Assembly (NCBI GenBank): GCA_017165825.1
Contig: CM029380.1
Location: forward strand, 24,525,581 to 24,589,580
DNA length: 64,000 bases
From: Hepsetus odoe
Lineage: Eukaryota > Chordata > Actinopteri > Characiformes > Hepsetidae
Reading direction: 5' to 3'
Positions 1 to 13,600 of this stretch are shown in pieces. Position numbers and translations under genes: made by a program. The stretch's first letter is position 1. The number at the start of each line of letters is the position of its first letter. The notes under the pieces are model-generated. The model had not been told where the DNA came from. It was given only the letters and a program-made list of their open reading frames with translations, and ran no database searches.

Positions 1-306
1 ATATGTAAAGAAATTGTATATCCACCCTGAAGAACACATGTATATGTAGTGTAAGGAAATCAGAATTGCTCCTTAATTTACAATAATGAATTGTCAGTAA
101 ATGGTATGACTGTAAATAATGAGTATATGTAATAACGGATGGATTTCTACCACCGTGCAGCAAACTGCTGGCCTGAAAGAACAGAATTCGGACTTTATTT
201 CTGACCTGTCGACTGTAGAATTCTGGCTCCTGCTTAAGCCTGAGCTTTAGTTTAGGCTTTGTTTGGACTCCGTTTTGGAGCCGTGATGTCTCTCTGTGAC
301 CCTCAG

Positions 307-490
307 GGACCTGCGGAAGTTCAAGGAGGCGAAGAAGCAGTTTGATAAAGTGAGCGAGGAGAAGGACGCCGCCTTGAACAGAAACGCTCAGGCACCGCGG
401 AACAAACCTCACGAAGTGGAGGAAGCCACCAGTATCCTCACCGCCACCCGCAAGTGCTTCCGTCACATCGTCCTGGACTACGTTCTCCAG
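307..490 (+). CDS. acap2: acap2 exon (BAR domain)
   Basis: First acap2 exon in the window, acceptor cctcag and donor CAG|gtgaga. It starts with the last base of a split codon and ends in phase 0. It encodes DLRKFKEAKKQFDKVSEEKD through TATRKCFRHIVLDYVLQ, a helical part of the BAR domain that shapes or senses membrane curvature. Bases 1-306 are intron with nothing else recognised. Confidence 0.92.
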
Positions 491-1526
491 GTGAGAACCA
501 AAAAAGCGAGATGACTCATCCTCTTTCACACCTGAAGGTCCTCTCTCTTTGTCCTTCCTCTTCTCCTCCTTCCTGGCAGCTCCATCCTCCACATCCTTCT
601 CCTGATATACTCCACGTCTCCGTCTCACTTCTCTCATTTTGTCTCTAAACAGTCCACCCTGAGCCGTCCCTTTAATATACTTGTCCCTAATCCTGTCTTT
701 CTTTAGAATCTTTAACTCGGACATTGGTCTTTTCATCACCCGTATAACATAAGTTGTCTCACTACCATCCTGTTAAGCTTCCCCTCACTGTCGCTGGTAC
801 CCGTCTGTCACCGGTCACTCCTCCCACTCTTCTCTACCCAGTTGGTTTAGAAATTGTGTTAAACATCTTGTCATGAAATTGTAGCTCATTACAAGACTTA
901 ATCAAAGCTGCTCTAAGAGAGTTGAGGCTGTGCTGAAGAATAACAGTGGTGGTAGCGATTATTGGCTTTAAAGCGGATAAGAATGAAACTCTGTGTCGTG
1001 TATTTGTACACTGAACCTACTGTCTCACTTTCATACAGAACAGAGAGAAACGCTGGTTAAGAATTTTGCACAGAACTGAACTTTATTATTATTTTTAAAT
1101 CTGATTTTCCACACTTCTTTAACCTAATTCATCTCATGCCAACATCTCTGCTGGCTGTCGGTTCAAGGCTGCAGATGAAATGATTCGCTTTGCTTTGTGT
1201 TCAGTTTTCACCGGTTGCAGAAACCACCCGCCATCGCAGATCTTGGTTTCGTGACTCAGAAGAGGAAGAGGCGTCAGCTCTGTTACAGCCACCGAAAATC
1301 TAGTGTCTATTCTTATATACGCTCTGTATTTGATTCTAAAATGAAAGATACGAACAGTAATGGATGGCTAGAATTCAGTTTTCTGAAATGGTTCCTACAA
1401 AGGACAAAAATATTTACTGAATTTAACTTCATCTAACAAGGTTTTATTTCAGCCTTATTCGTTAGCACTCAGCATGAAGGGTGACCTTTTCAGATGATGG
1501 TTTTCCATCCGACTGTGACCTACACA

Positions 1527-1564
<38 letters not shown>

Positions 1565-3173
1565 CATCTTTGAAACGAGCAGCTGTAAGTCTGTGTTATT
1601 TTATATAATTGCCTTCTGTTGACCTGACACTCAAATGGTGTGGAACAGCTCGTGAAGTTAATTAGAGCAGCTCTTCTCCGTTCATCTGCTGCTGAAGGGA
1701 TTCGGGACTGAAACACTCCCCCTGGTGGCCACAGGAGAGCACAGCGTTCCTGTTTGAACCGTGTTTAGCTGGTCGTCGGATTGATTCACGTGAAGTCGCT
1801 AAAGTTTTAGAACTGCTTAATTTCAGTTTTATTTCTAGAGCACCTTTCAGCCTAAGTCTTACAGGTTGTCCAAAGCAGAGCTTTGGGACGTCCTTCAAGA
1901 AGTCTGGAGAAGTGTTCCTGATGCGACTTAAAGAAAGGAACTTGTCTAAGAGAGTTGAGGCTGTGCTGAAGAATAAGGGTGGTCATAGGGAATGAACTCC
2001 AGTTCTTCCTGAAGGACAAAGCTTTTGTCTCCCAGTTTCAGAGACAAAAACAGCGATCAAAAAATATAGAAAAGAGAAGAAATCAAACTAAATGAAAACA
2101 AATTGATTCCCTGATACATGTTTTCAGCACACACACGAGGCCTGCTGCTTGTTGTTTTAGATGTAGATTCAAAAACGGTAAAAGAATCGTTTCTTGATGA
2201 ATAAATCGGATCTGAATCGAGATCCTGGGCCAAACTCATTATAAGAAGAGCACAGACGCTGAATTCTGCGTATCACGGAGTTCTGAAGCTTCACTTCTGA
2301 GGAAAGCGCACCGTCATGACTTTCTGGACTCGTTCTGAATCTGGAAGTTTAAAATTCCCCGTCTGCTACGTCCGTCTTTTAACTTCCAATGAAGTCATTT
2401 GTTAAAAGTTCTTCTGAACGTTCCCCTCGACTCGCGTGTCAAATGGAAACGCTTTCAGTTTTGAAGCTCGGCCGGCGTATGATCATCACGTGAGCTCCAA
2501 AAAGTTATTTTTTTTTTCCCCCCACAGACTAGTAATCCACCTTCTCTTTCACTTCCAGATCAACGTCCTGCAGTCCAAGAGACGATCAGAAATCCTGAAA
2601 TCGGCAAGTACATCCTTCCTAAACCCCCTCTTGTGGTTCTGCTAATGAAGGCATGCTCTAGTGTGAACCTGCTTCCTTCATGCCGATTCTCTGGTGTCTT
2701 CCTGCAGATGTTGTCCTTCATGTATGCCCACCTGACCTTCTTCCACCAAGGCTATGATCTGTTCAGTGAGCTCCAGCCCCTGATGAAGCAGCTCGGAGGG
2801 CAGGTAGGTCATCCACCTCTGGCACTCTGTGAACAGCGGGCGGTGAATTTAAAAAATTTTTTTTTTCCAAACACACTGGTAGTGAACACACACCAGGAGC
2901 AGTGGGCTTCCCGGGGAGCAGTGATGGGGACGGTTCTTTGCTTAATGGTACCTTAATGTGCCAGTCTGTCAATCATGTTCTGTTCGAGTCGTCAGAAACT
3001 GATGCTTCCAAATTTCTGCATAATTAAAAAAATTAAGGTGTAATTAAAGTAATTAAGAAGTAATTAAAGTAAAAGTAATTTAGAGGTTTTAAATATGAAG
3101 TTTTGGAATGAAACTGAAAGTGACTGTCATTGTGAAACCACAGAGAACCACAACCAAACACATCCTCTGTATT

Positions 3174-3209
<36 letters not shown>

Positions 3210-4354
3210 TGCAGCAGGGGGCAGACATATCCAGCACCCGGGAAGCAGTGATAGGAACGTTACGTTGCTCACCTACCGGTCTGGGATTTGAATCCTATAT
3301 AAATAAAAATAAAAGTGCTAAAAATGGCAAATGCTTAAAAAAACGTTATTGGCTGTACATGCAGTGAACATGAATCTTTTCATCGGTTTAATATTTTGTC
3401 ATAAAAGGATGTTTTTTTTTGAGCTTAGCATTTCAATTCACAGAATTTTGGGGGCTGGAATAAAAGGTGATGCGTGCACAATATACATAGTGTTTAGGGA
3501 CGAGGCCCCAGGATCTGAAGGTCCCAGACCAGAAGGTTGCCCTGATGTACCCTTGATCAAGGTACCGTCCCCATCACTGCCCCCCTGCTGCACGGCGTGT
3601 GTGGGTACAATGTAGAGGATGAATTTCGTTCTCTCACTGTGTGCTGTTTCACAATGACAAAAGTCACTTCTAAATATTTACTAACTTATTTACTAACTTG
3701 CAGCCAATAGTCACACAGTAATTAGCATGAGGTTATTGGAAAATGCTAATCAGTTATGCTAATCATTGGCTTTAGTTAATTGCTGCAGCATGAACATTAT
3801 TGACTTTTTTTAAAGATTCATTTCTCTAAATGTGTGGCTCAAACTCTGCAGGGAACTGATTGCTCTGTTTGTGGGATGTTTTATCTCCAACACACACACA
3901 CACACACTCACACACACACACACACACTCACTCACTCCTCATTTACATGTTTACATTGCCTGGGTGGGGTGAACACAGGCTGAAGATTCTGTGTTGTTGT
4001 TCCACTTTCCTTTTTCATCCCGTGCTGCTGACGAGGAGTCCCTTGGGGCGGGGGGTCGTAGGAACGTGACCGAGCGAAGACGAAAAAAGGAAACGGCAGC
4101 GTCTAGTGGAAAGAGGAAGTGGAGGAATGGCAGGGTTTTCCCAGTGGAGGGCAGGAGGTTGGCAGGACTTCAGGCCAGGAGTCAGACTCTGTGTGGGTGT
4201 GTGTGTGTGGTGCTGGTCAAAGTGGAGTGTGTAGGAGCCGGAGTCAGGATCAGGAGTGTGTGTGTTGGGGATTGTCTGGGTGTGTTTGCCGTCATGAAGC
4301 TGCAGAAGCTGGAGAGACTTTGCAGGCGGCCATGGATGAGCTGCCAACAGGTCT

Positions 4355-4393
<39 letters not shown>

Positions 4394-6928
4394 TTTGCAA
4401 ACCAGCTGCTAACAATGCTGTGAATTTTTTTTTTTTTGGCTGTTTAAGACTAAGCACTTGTTCTGATTCTGACCTTTTTAAATTATTTTCACTCTTAAAA
4501 TGGAATGTTTTGACAGTCAGATGCCGTTTCTAATGTCAGCAGTTCACTTTTACATGTTCACGTCATCGTTCACATGTCTATTGATGGTCTGTTAATGGTC
4601 TATTGATGGTCTATTAATGGTCTGTTGATGGTCTGTTGATGGTCTGTTGATGGTCTGTTAATGTTCTTGTAGCCAAAAGTCTGGTTTTAATGGTTAATTA
4701 CGTCACAATTAAAAATGCTTCTTTAGGAATTTTAAGCTTAGTGTGTTCTTAGTGGCTCTTTTAGATGAGCATTTCCAGATTTATTTGGCTCAGAGAATAA
4801 ATGGACTTAAACTGTAATCTGCTCTTTTTCTTTGTTGTGTGAGGACGCCGAGAGAGGGTTAAAGAAACGGTGCACGTTGTTCTCTTTCAGGGATTATGAG
4901 AGTGTATTATTTTTAGATCAATCTTATTGATTGCACTATGTGTTTGTGGGAAAGAACGAGAACCAGAGGGGACTAAAGTCCAGACACTCTTTCCTCCAGT
5001 AGAAAAAAACCTGATAGAAATAGAAGTACTGATTCAGCTACTTCACTCAGTACAAGTAAAAAGTACAGGAATGTACTGAGAGTGTAAAGTAAAAGTACAG
5101 GAATGTACTGAGAGTGTAAAGTAAAAGTACAGGAATGTACTGAGAGTGTAAAGTAAAAGTACAGGAGTGTACTGAGAGTGTAGAGTGAGACGTGTCTCCT
5201 CTGAAGGACGTCTGGAGCGTCTGTCTGTGCTGAAAGTGAACTGAATCTCACTCCATATTAATAGAATTAAAGACTATTAAAGCCTCGAACTTCAACTCCA
5301 ATAAAAACAATCTACTGAAAATAATCCACATGAACTTCACCGCTTCACTTTCATCACCGTCTCTACTAGTTCTCCATCACGGACACACACTCCACACACC
5401 CTGAACTCCACCGTCCACTCTCCCTGTCCTCTCTCTCACTCTCCTTCACTCTGTCCTGCACCGATGGACACACAGAGGGACGTCTCTTCTGTGTTTGTGT
5501 CCATTTAAACTGAGACGGGTCCTGATGTTGGGAAGGTGATGGAGGATAAATAATGGAGGATTCACTCAGATGTTCAGAGTAAAGGAAGGAGTCTGTTCTT
5601 GAGATGGAAGAAAGAAAAGATGTTTTAAAATTCTAGGAAAAGATCAGCAGAAGAAGTATGACCTGCTTTTTTCCGTTGGGACTTCAGAGTGGGAAGCTGT
5701 AAGGATGAGGTGGTTGTGTTTTAAATTAGCTTTTTGTCTTGTTTTTGCTGCTTGGGTTCCTCTGCAGGCTGGTGATGAGGATCAGGTTTCAGTGCGAGGC
5801 TGGTCCATGGCGGTCGCTGATCGTGGTGATTAATATTCACACGGTCGACTCCGACTCCGGCGGAGAGGGGAAACAGTTCCCATGATCTTATCACCAGTTT
5901 CCCGCTTCAGCAAAACAAAACACCCATTGAAGCAGCCAAGATGAATCTGAAGCTTCACGTCTGCTGCCGCTGGCCTGTGTTGCTGCACCGCGGGCCCTGA
6001 AAGACCTCTCAGCACTCAGCGTGTAGACCTGCGCTGGCGAATGTCGTCTTCTAATAGTGGCTGAAGCTCGTAGGTTTGTGTGAAGGACTGAAAGTGTCAC
6101 AGCGATAGTTCAGACACATTCAGTTTAAAATAAAATAAAAAATCAACAGAAATTTTGGGAAAAAACGTCAAAGTTTCTCACGCCTGCAGCCCCGAGTCCG
6201 TTTCAGCCGAGTCGTTTGACCCTTTGGTTTGATTCGTGTAGATTATAACAAGCTCAAGCCTGTCCCAAAGTAACTGGACACTCAAAAAATGGAATTTGCA
6301 TAATCGAACTCCACTCCAGCAAGGTCAAACAAGGCAACCTGAGATCAGATTCCATCAATGGAGCTCAACGAGCCGCTGAACATGTGGGTTTTTTGCGCTT
6401 TCCTTGTCGGTATTTTTTGCTATTGATTGATCGATCGCTCTGATCTGTGGCTGAAGGAGCTCAGCTGGGAGATGTTAGACTGAAGATCTAAGGGTCCATG
6501 GTTCAATCCCAAGTCTCAGCAGTCGTCCCTTCCTGAGGCAGTGGCGCTCTAGTGGTTAGGGAGTTGGCTTCAGGATCGGAAGGTCATTGGTTCGAGTCCC
6601 AGACCAGTAGGTTACCCTGAGGTACCTGTGAGCAAGGTACCGGCCCCATCACTGCTCCCCGGGTGCTTTAAAATAGCTGCCCCCTGCTGGACGGTGTATG
6701 CGGGTGAAAAGCAGAGGATGAATTTTGTTGTGGTTTAGTGTGTGCTGTGCTGTGTTCTACTTTTCGTCTGTCTGTCTGTCTGTCTGTCTGTCTCCCAGTC
6801 CTAACCCAGTGTTTGTTTTTTTTCCAGTTAGATCAGTTGGTGGTGGATGCAGCGAAGGAAAAGAGGGACATGGAAATGAAGCACTCCACCATTCAGCAAA
6901 AGGTAGAGAGCCTGTTCTCCTCCTTGTT

Positions 6929-6998
<70 letters not shown>

Positions 6999-9900
6999 GT
7001 CTCTTATACACATCTTCTCTCTCTCTCTCCCCCTCTCTCTCTCTCACACACACACAGGAATAACAAGATGAAGCAAGGACGTTTGAGATGACTTAGTTTT
7101 CTCTCACTGCATTCTAATGATCAGTCATGGTAGATGATGAGCAGACAGAAAAAGCTGTGAAGTGTCTGCTGAGGAGGAGAGGAGAGGAAGGGGAGGAAGG
7201 AGAAGAAAGAGGAGGACACAGGATGAGAGAGGAGGAAGGAGGGGATAGAGATGAAGGATGAGAGGGGATGAGGAGGGAGAGAGGTGTGTCACAGTCTGAT
7301 CAGAGCAAACTCCTTCCTCTCATTTATAATTCGTATTCAGATGGAAGCAGAGATAGAGATCAGCGTTGCCAGAAGCTGGACAGAACCGTCTGGAAGTATA
7401 AGCATAAGCCACGCCCCCTATCTTACCAGCTTTACTCTGATAGGCTGCTCTCTGACATCACGGGTGAGAACTTTATCAGTAACACACTTTTCCATTTTCA
7501 CACATCTTTATTTTTTGATTTTGTGGAAAATCATTATATTAAATCAATGACCATTACAATATTGTGTGTGTGTGTCTCTCAAGAGGCTTACTTGGCTGAT
7601 AAAATTCCACACCTCACAGGAAGTCACTTGTTTGCCTGAGTGTTGTTTGGTGTGTGTGTGTGTGTGTGTGTGCGTGTGTGTCTCATCTCCCTCTACATCA
7701 TTCACTCTCTCAGATCAAAACACATTTTTACTTTGTGTGGAAACTTGACTCACATTTAGAGGAGAGAGGAGGACCTTCACACCCCAGAGAGAAGAAGGAC
7801 AGTTCACACCTATAAACACACACACACCCACACACACACACACTGAGGCAGATTTTAGTTCATTACAGTTCCCAGTGGATAGTCTTGGACACGTTGGTCA
7901 AGGAGCGTGAGGTTAAGCGGTGGAAGTTCACATGGTGTATCGTCCTCTCTCACTACCCTGCCTTTCCTTACCAAACTATTTTGTTCTTTCACCCACTGTT
8001 ATGTCTCAGCATTTCCTAACCTGCTCTCTCTCTCTCTCTCTCTCTCCCTCTCCCTCTCCTCTCACTCCAAGACTACCTTGCAGGTGAGTTTTCTTTTCTG
8101 TCCGTCCTGCTGAGTGTGTGTTGCTGTAAGTGACCGCCGCGGTGTGTAAGGTCAACGCTTTGCATGCTTGTGTAATCGTCTCTGAGGTCACAGCGCTGGT
8201 GTTTACTGGAAGTCCACCAGACGAGACATGGCTTCAGGTTTCACCGGCTTTTCACTGATGCTTTGTTCGGGCCAGTTTGGTGAAGATGCTGACTAACAGC
8301 TCTGATGCTGCAGGAAGTGCTTTAGGGCTGGCTGGCTCCCTTTAGTTTTATAATCAGCTCCATTTAAGTCTGGACGCTGACTTTTCTGTTTATTTCCATA
8401 ATAAATACAAACTTCAAATGCAAATTCAGAAGGCCTTTTTATAAATGATGCATTATCATAGATGTATTAATATTAACAAAATCAAATATTCACAGTATAA
8501 TTCAACCAATTTCAATTAAACCTTAGAATTGATCTTAAACGGCTAATTATTTAAAAAACATACTATATAAATTATTAAATTGATGGTTTTGGATCAAAAA
8601 TATTATTTGTAAGTAATATTTTGTCATATTAGTGTAAAATTGTTTAATTATATTATTTGTAACTGAATAAATTATTTGACTGAAATAAGTTCATGTATTC
8701 TTTTCGTCAAATTAATTAAATTACTCAAAAGAAGTAGCACATGTAAAAATATTAATGTTCAAGGTCTGTCACAAAGTCCTACTGCTTCTGAAACTGCTCA
8801 GGTTCAGAGACTGGACTGAACATGAGAGACAACAACTGTCATGGGGAGAGATCTGAGGCTTCGCTCAAGGTACAGGGGACTGGACTGAACAGCAGAGTTT
8901 CAACAACACTGTCCTCTGGGAAGATCTGGAGAACTATACAAAGTGCAAGAGACTGGTTTGAGACATGAGAACCAGTAACACTGTCCTTGGGAAGATCTGG
9001 GAACTAACAGGTGAGGCTGGACACAGACATGAGACAACAACACTGTCAGCTAGAATCTGGAGAACTGCTCAATTACAGGGCTGGACTGAACAGAGTGTGC
9101 ACTGTCTAGGAAGATCAGAGAACTCATGAGTACAGGAGACTGGACTGAACATGAAGACAACAACTACTGTCGCTGGGAAGATCAGATTGCTCAGAGTGCA
9201 GAGACTGGACTGGGCATGAGAGACAACAACACTGTCCTTCAGGAAGATCTGAGCGTTAGCTCAGGTACAGAACTGGACTGAACATGAGGTGTAACTTTGT
9301 CACTCCAGGAGAATCCCTGAGCTGAGTACAGAGACTGGATTACAGACATGAGGGAACAACAGCACTGTCCTTCAGGAGAAGATCTGGAGGGAACTGCTCC
9401 CAGGTACAGAGACTGGACACAGACATGAGAGATAACACTGTCCTTCAGGAAAGATCTGGAGAACTGCTCAGGTACAGAGACTGGACCACAAGACATGAGA
9501 GACAACCAACACTGTCCCCTTCAGGAAAGATCTGAGAACTATGGTACAGAGACTGGACTGAACATGAGAGACAACAACACTGTCATGGAAGATCTGGAGA
9601 AACTGTCAGGTACAGTTGGACTGAACATGAGGGGAATCTTTCAACAACTGCCTTCAGGAGGATCTGGAGAACTGCTCAATTTTGGGAGCTGAATGAACAT
9701 GAGAGACAACAACATCCTTCAGGAAAGATACAGAAGACTGCTCAGGTACAGAGAACTGGACTGAACAGCAGAGACAACAACCTGTACCTCAGAAGATCCC
9801 AGAACTGCTCAGGTACAGAGACTGGACTGAACATGAGAACAACAACACTGTCCTTCAGGAAGATCTGGAGGGGAACTGCTCAGTACAGAGACTGGACTGA

Positions 9901-10577
9901 ACATGAGAGACAACAACACTGTCCTTCAGGAAGATCTGAAGGCACCTTCTCAACTTTTAGAAATCAGTCTTTGAGCAAAATATGAAGAAGAAATATGTGA
10001 CTCAGAATTTGCCCAAGCTCTGTTATCTTTAATATGTATAAAAATCTCCATGGTCTAGAAAGGTTGCATTGGCGTGTTAGATGTTCAGCAGTGCAGGTTT
10101 ACAGGCATCTTAAATTCACACGATTAATATTTTATACAGCAGGGCTCTTCCTCTGAGTGCGGTTATTTTAGCCTGCTGCTTACGACTAACACAGCTACAG
10201 TTGACCTTTGGTGACCTTTGTATAATCGCCTTCCTGGAGGGAGGATCAGCAGAGATAGAAATGGTTGAATTTGCACACACACACACACACACACAAGGCA
10301 ACTGTGCGACAGGTAGCCCAGGCACTGCTGCATGCATGAGGCTGTTTACACTGTCACTGCCTGACACACACACACACACACACACTCCCACACGATTATA
10401 TGTGGGCATGAAGATCTTCAGCCGCTTCCACTATGTGTGGTATCTGGTGAGTTTGATGTCTGTGAATGACTCTGATCTGCTAGACTGAAGAATCGAGTTT
10501 GTTTCTCCTTCCTCTAAATGTTCTGCACCCTCCTCAGACTCCATCTACCTTCCTTCCACGTGTGTGTTTAGTGTTCT

Positions 10578-10616
<39 letters not shown>

Positions 10617-10643
10617 CATGTGTGTGTGTGTATGTGTGTGTGT

Positions 10644-10680
<37 letters not shown>

Positions 10681-13600
10681 TAATGGTGTGTGTGTGTGTG
10701 TGTGTGTGTGTGTGCCTACCTGTCAAAAATCTGGGGGCACTTAGCATTTCATACTGTGTTCATTGGGGCTGAAGGTCGCGTCGTGCATCGTAATGTTGGT
10801 CTCTGTGATACTGATTTGCCAGATGCTGCGATTCACCTCTGACTGATCCACCTGCCGGTGAATCGAGGTGTTCCTGGATTTATTTTAGCCGATCTTTAAC
10901 CAATAATTACGCGGATTCTCTCCGGTGTTTTCAAAGGGCCCATGCTTGATGTTTTCTGTGGGTTTGCGTTCCAAAAATAACTTCTAATTCATTCTTATCG
11001 CAATTATCCAACTTGTGCGTCTCCCTCAGAATCAGACTGACTGTTTGAATGTTCCTTTAAGACTGATGTATGCAAATGGTCTCTTTTCTGATTGGCTGCC
11101 CAGAGGTGAAACTTAAGCTTTTTTGATTCCACATAGTTAGTTAATAAATACCTTTAACAGAAATGCATCGCTATATTATTATTTTTTCACTTTGGTCCGT
11201 TTGTCCGTCAGTACTCCTCCTCTTTCTAGACCGTACAGTTCTAAGCCAGTGCTTTAGCTAGAACCGATATAAGGACATTCTAAACATGTAGTTTTATCAA
11301 AAGAGAACTTTGGAAAGACCCACTTTGAGGATCCAAAACTGATGTTAAAAGACGAATCCGATTTAGAAGAGAACAGTATCAGGTGTTCAAATATTCCGGC
11401 TGCTATTAGCGGGGAAAGGCCACGCCCACTTTCTGTCCTTGATTTCAACAACGTTCAGGTGTTTGAAGAGACTTTGGGGACAAATGTGTTTCACTGTGTG
11501 ATTTTTAACTGCAGTCGGGGAGAAAGGGCTGAACAGCTGAACAGCTACCAACAAAGTGAAGCTCAGAAAAACGTGCAGAACGCCTTCAGCAGGCTTTCGC
11601 TTCTTCTGTGTTGGTCTGTGTGGATGGAGGTGCCGCATGGGGTGAATATGATCCCTTCCCTGACGTTTACGTCAGACTCTTCTGTGAGGAAGGTCCACCG
11701 CGTTTTGTCCACTTCCCATTTTCTCGTGTCTGAATTGCGTCGTCCGGCTGACTCTGCTAGTAGTGATGGTGAATCACTCTGTTCTTCTGAAAGCTCTTCC
11801 TCTGAGTTTGGGGAAGGTTGTGTTCACAGGGTTTCTTTCTCCATATTCTCTTCGGTCTCTGATCCAGGTTTCCAGTTTTTGCCTGACAGGTTTAAACTCC
11901 CATTAGACAACGTCAGTCAGACAGTTTGTGGTTTCTGGTTGTGTACGATGGGTTTCTACACCGGGGCGGCGGTGGCCTGGTGTTTAGGGACGAGGCCCCA
12001 GGATCAGAAGGCCGTGGGTTTGAATCCCAGACCAGCAGGTTGCCCTGAGGTTGCCTTGAGCAAGGTGCTGTCCCCATCACTGCTTCCTCACCTCCCCTCC
12101 CCTCCGGAAAAGCTGTGTCTTGCATTGTTTTAGGTACTTTTGGTTCTTGCGTCACAGACCAAGACGGTTCCTCATCCAATCTGGAGTCTTAGCTGGAAAT
12201 TTTTACCAGAACACCAACCTGAATCACTCATGAGTCCCGGCAAAAAAAATCTGACCTAAATTTAGGACTAATAAACATTTCCACTGAGGGTTATGAGGGT
12301 TTTTGTGGTTGAATTCATTTGAAGGTTCAGGCTTTCAGACATAAAGCACTCTGTGTTCAGGCGCCTCTGTTGTCTGTGATACAGTGTAGCTTTGATTGTA
12401 CTAAACTTACAAGTAGATTTTTCATTTTTATTACATTAAAACTACAGTTCAAAGCTGAAAATAAGGAAGTAATCTCGTATTAAACTACTTACTAAAAGCT
12501 AAAGTTAGAAAAATGCCTAAACAAAAACTCCAAAAAGGAAAACTGCTAAAAAAAAAACAAAAAAACTAAAGCTAAAAATAAAAGCTAAAGTTTGCAAAAA
12601 AAGAGGGAAAAAATTTAAAGTTAAAATGTAAAAACAACTGTTAAAATTAGTAAGAAAAACTTATTGTTGTTCATTTTTATGAAGTGAAATTTTAAAACGC
12701 CTTCCTCCAGGGTCTGATCAGGACGGATCCGGGCGCCGCTGGATGAAGTGTTAAGTCCTAGTTTTAGGCAGAATGTTTAGGTTTTTAGGTCTGTACGGTT
12801 CGCTGGTGATGTAGAGCTGAGCGGAAAGAAATCCTCCAGGTTGTAAACTGACCCTCCTGGATCGGCCCTATCCGGTGTCTCCTGCCTGACCATCGGAGTC
12901 GAGAAGCTTCTGAAAGAAGAGCAAACAAAAGTGCAGATCCAGTGTCTGAGGTCACGTTACGAAGGGAAACGGTGAGAAGGACCTTCGGTAGCGGAGTGGA
13001 GTCGGAGATGTAATATCAAACACGGGCCGCGTTTCTGTGGATGATAACTGGGCCTCGGGGAACGCCCAGGCGTTAAATCTCGTTTAATAAATCTGTTCAC
13101 TTCTACTCCTTCTAACATCAAACCATTCATCTAATAAACACAGAAACAAAACCACTAAAACCAAAAGGTTCAGTCTTGTCCGTCTCGGCTGTGCGTTCTT
13201 CCGTCTCATGTAAAGGGAACCAACAGATTATTGCCGGTTTGGTTGATTTTCTTTTCGCTTTATTTTCAGGACTTTTCGAATGACGACACCAAGCTGGAGT
13301 ACAATGTGGACGCCGACAACGGGATCGTCATGGAGGGTTACCTGTTCAAGAGGGCCAGTAACGCCTTCAAAACATGGAACAGGTGGGTGAGGTCAGCACT
13401 GGGAGGATCTACACGCAGACCGTATAAAACTAGATTATGTGCATAAAACTTCAGTTTAATAGTGTGTATATATTTTTAGCAGGAGAACATTAAAGGGCAA
13501 AATGTCTGGACGTTCAAATAACGGGACTGTCATATATATGATCTGTTTAAATTAGAACCGGAACCACGGAACTGAAGGAAACTGAGCTTTAGAACCGAAT

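Larger units (their letters stand above)
2804..6827 (+). other. acap2 intron rich in simple repeats and SINEs
   Basis: Holds SINE copies, CA runs (3890-3936, 4359-4391), an 11-bp tandem repeat and a 32-bp minisatellite (separate entries). No exon-like sequence was found between the BAR exons. About 5190-6530 shows nothing I can name. Confidence 0.6.
6903..13269 (+). other. largest acap2 intron within the gene body (6.4 kb)
   Basis: Between the BAR and PH exons. It contains the adapter-like motif, the GA tract, an AT-rich stretch (8440-8760), the 69-bp array, GT clusters (10274-10294, 10363-10386, 10580-10714), an unexplained long frame (11342-12133) that runs into a SINE, and an A-rich stretch (12420-12660). 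No acap2 exon is missing here: codons run on from TIQQK to DFSNDD. Confidence 0.7.

Noticed and set aside
6757..7053. Arg-Glu repeat protein and frames containing VYKRQ
   Set aside because: Translation of the CT microsatellite and of the adapter sequence.
10499..10772. Cys-Val repeat proteins
   Set aside because: Translations of GT microsatellites; the same holds for the frames at 4015-4457 and 3033-3272.
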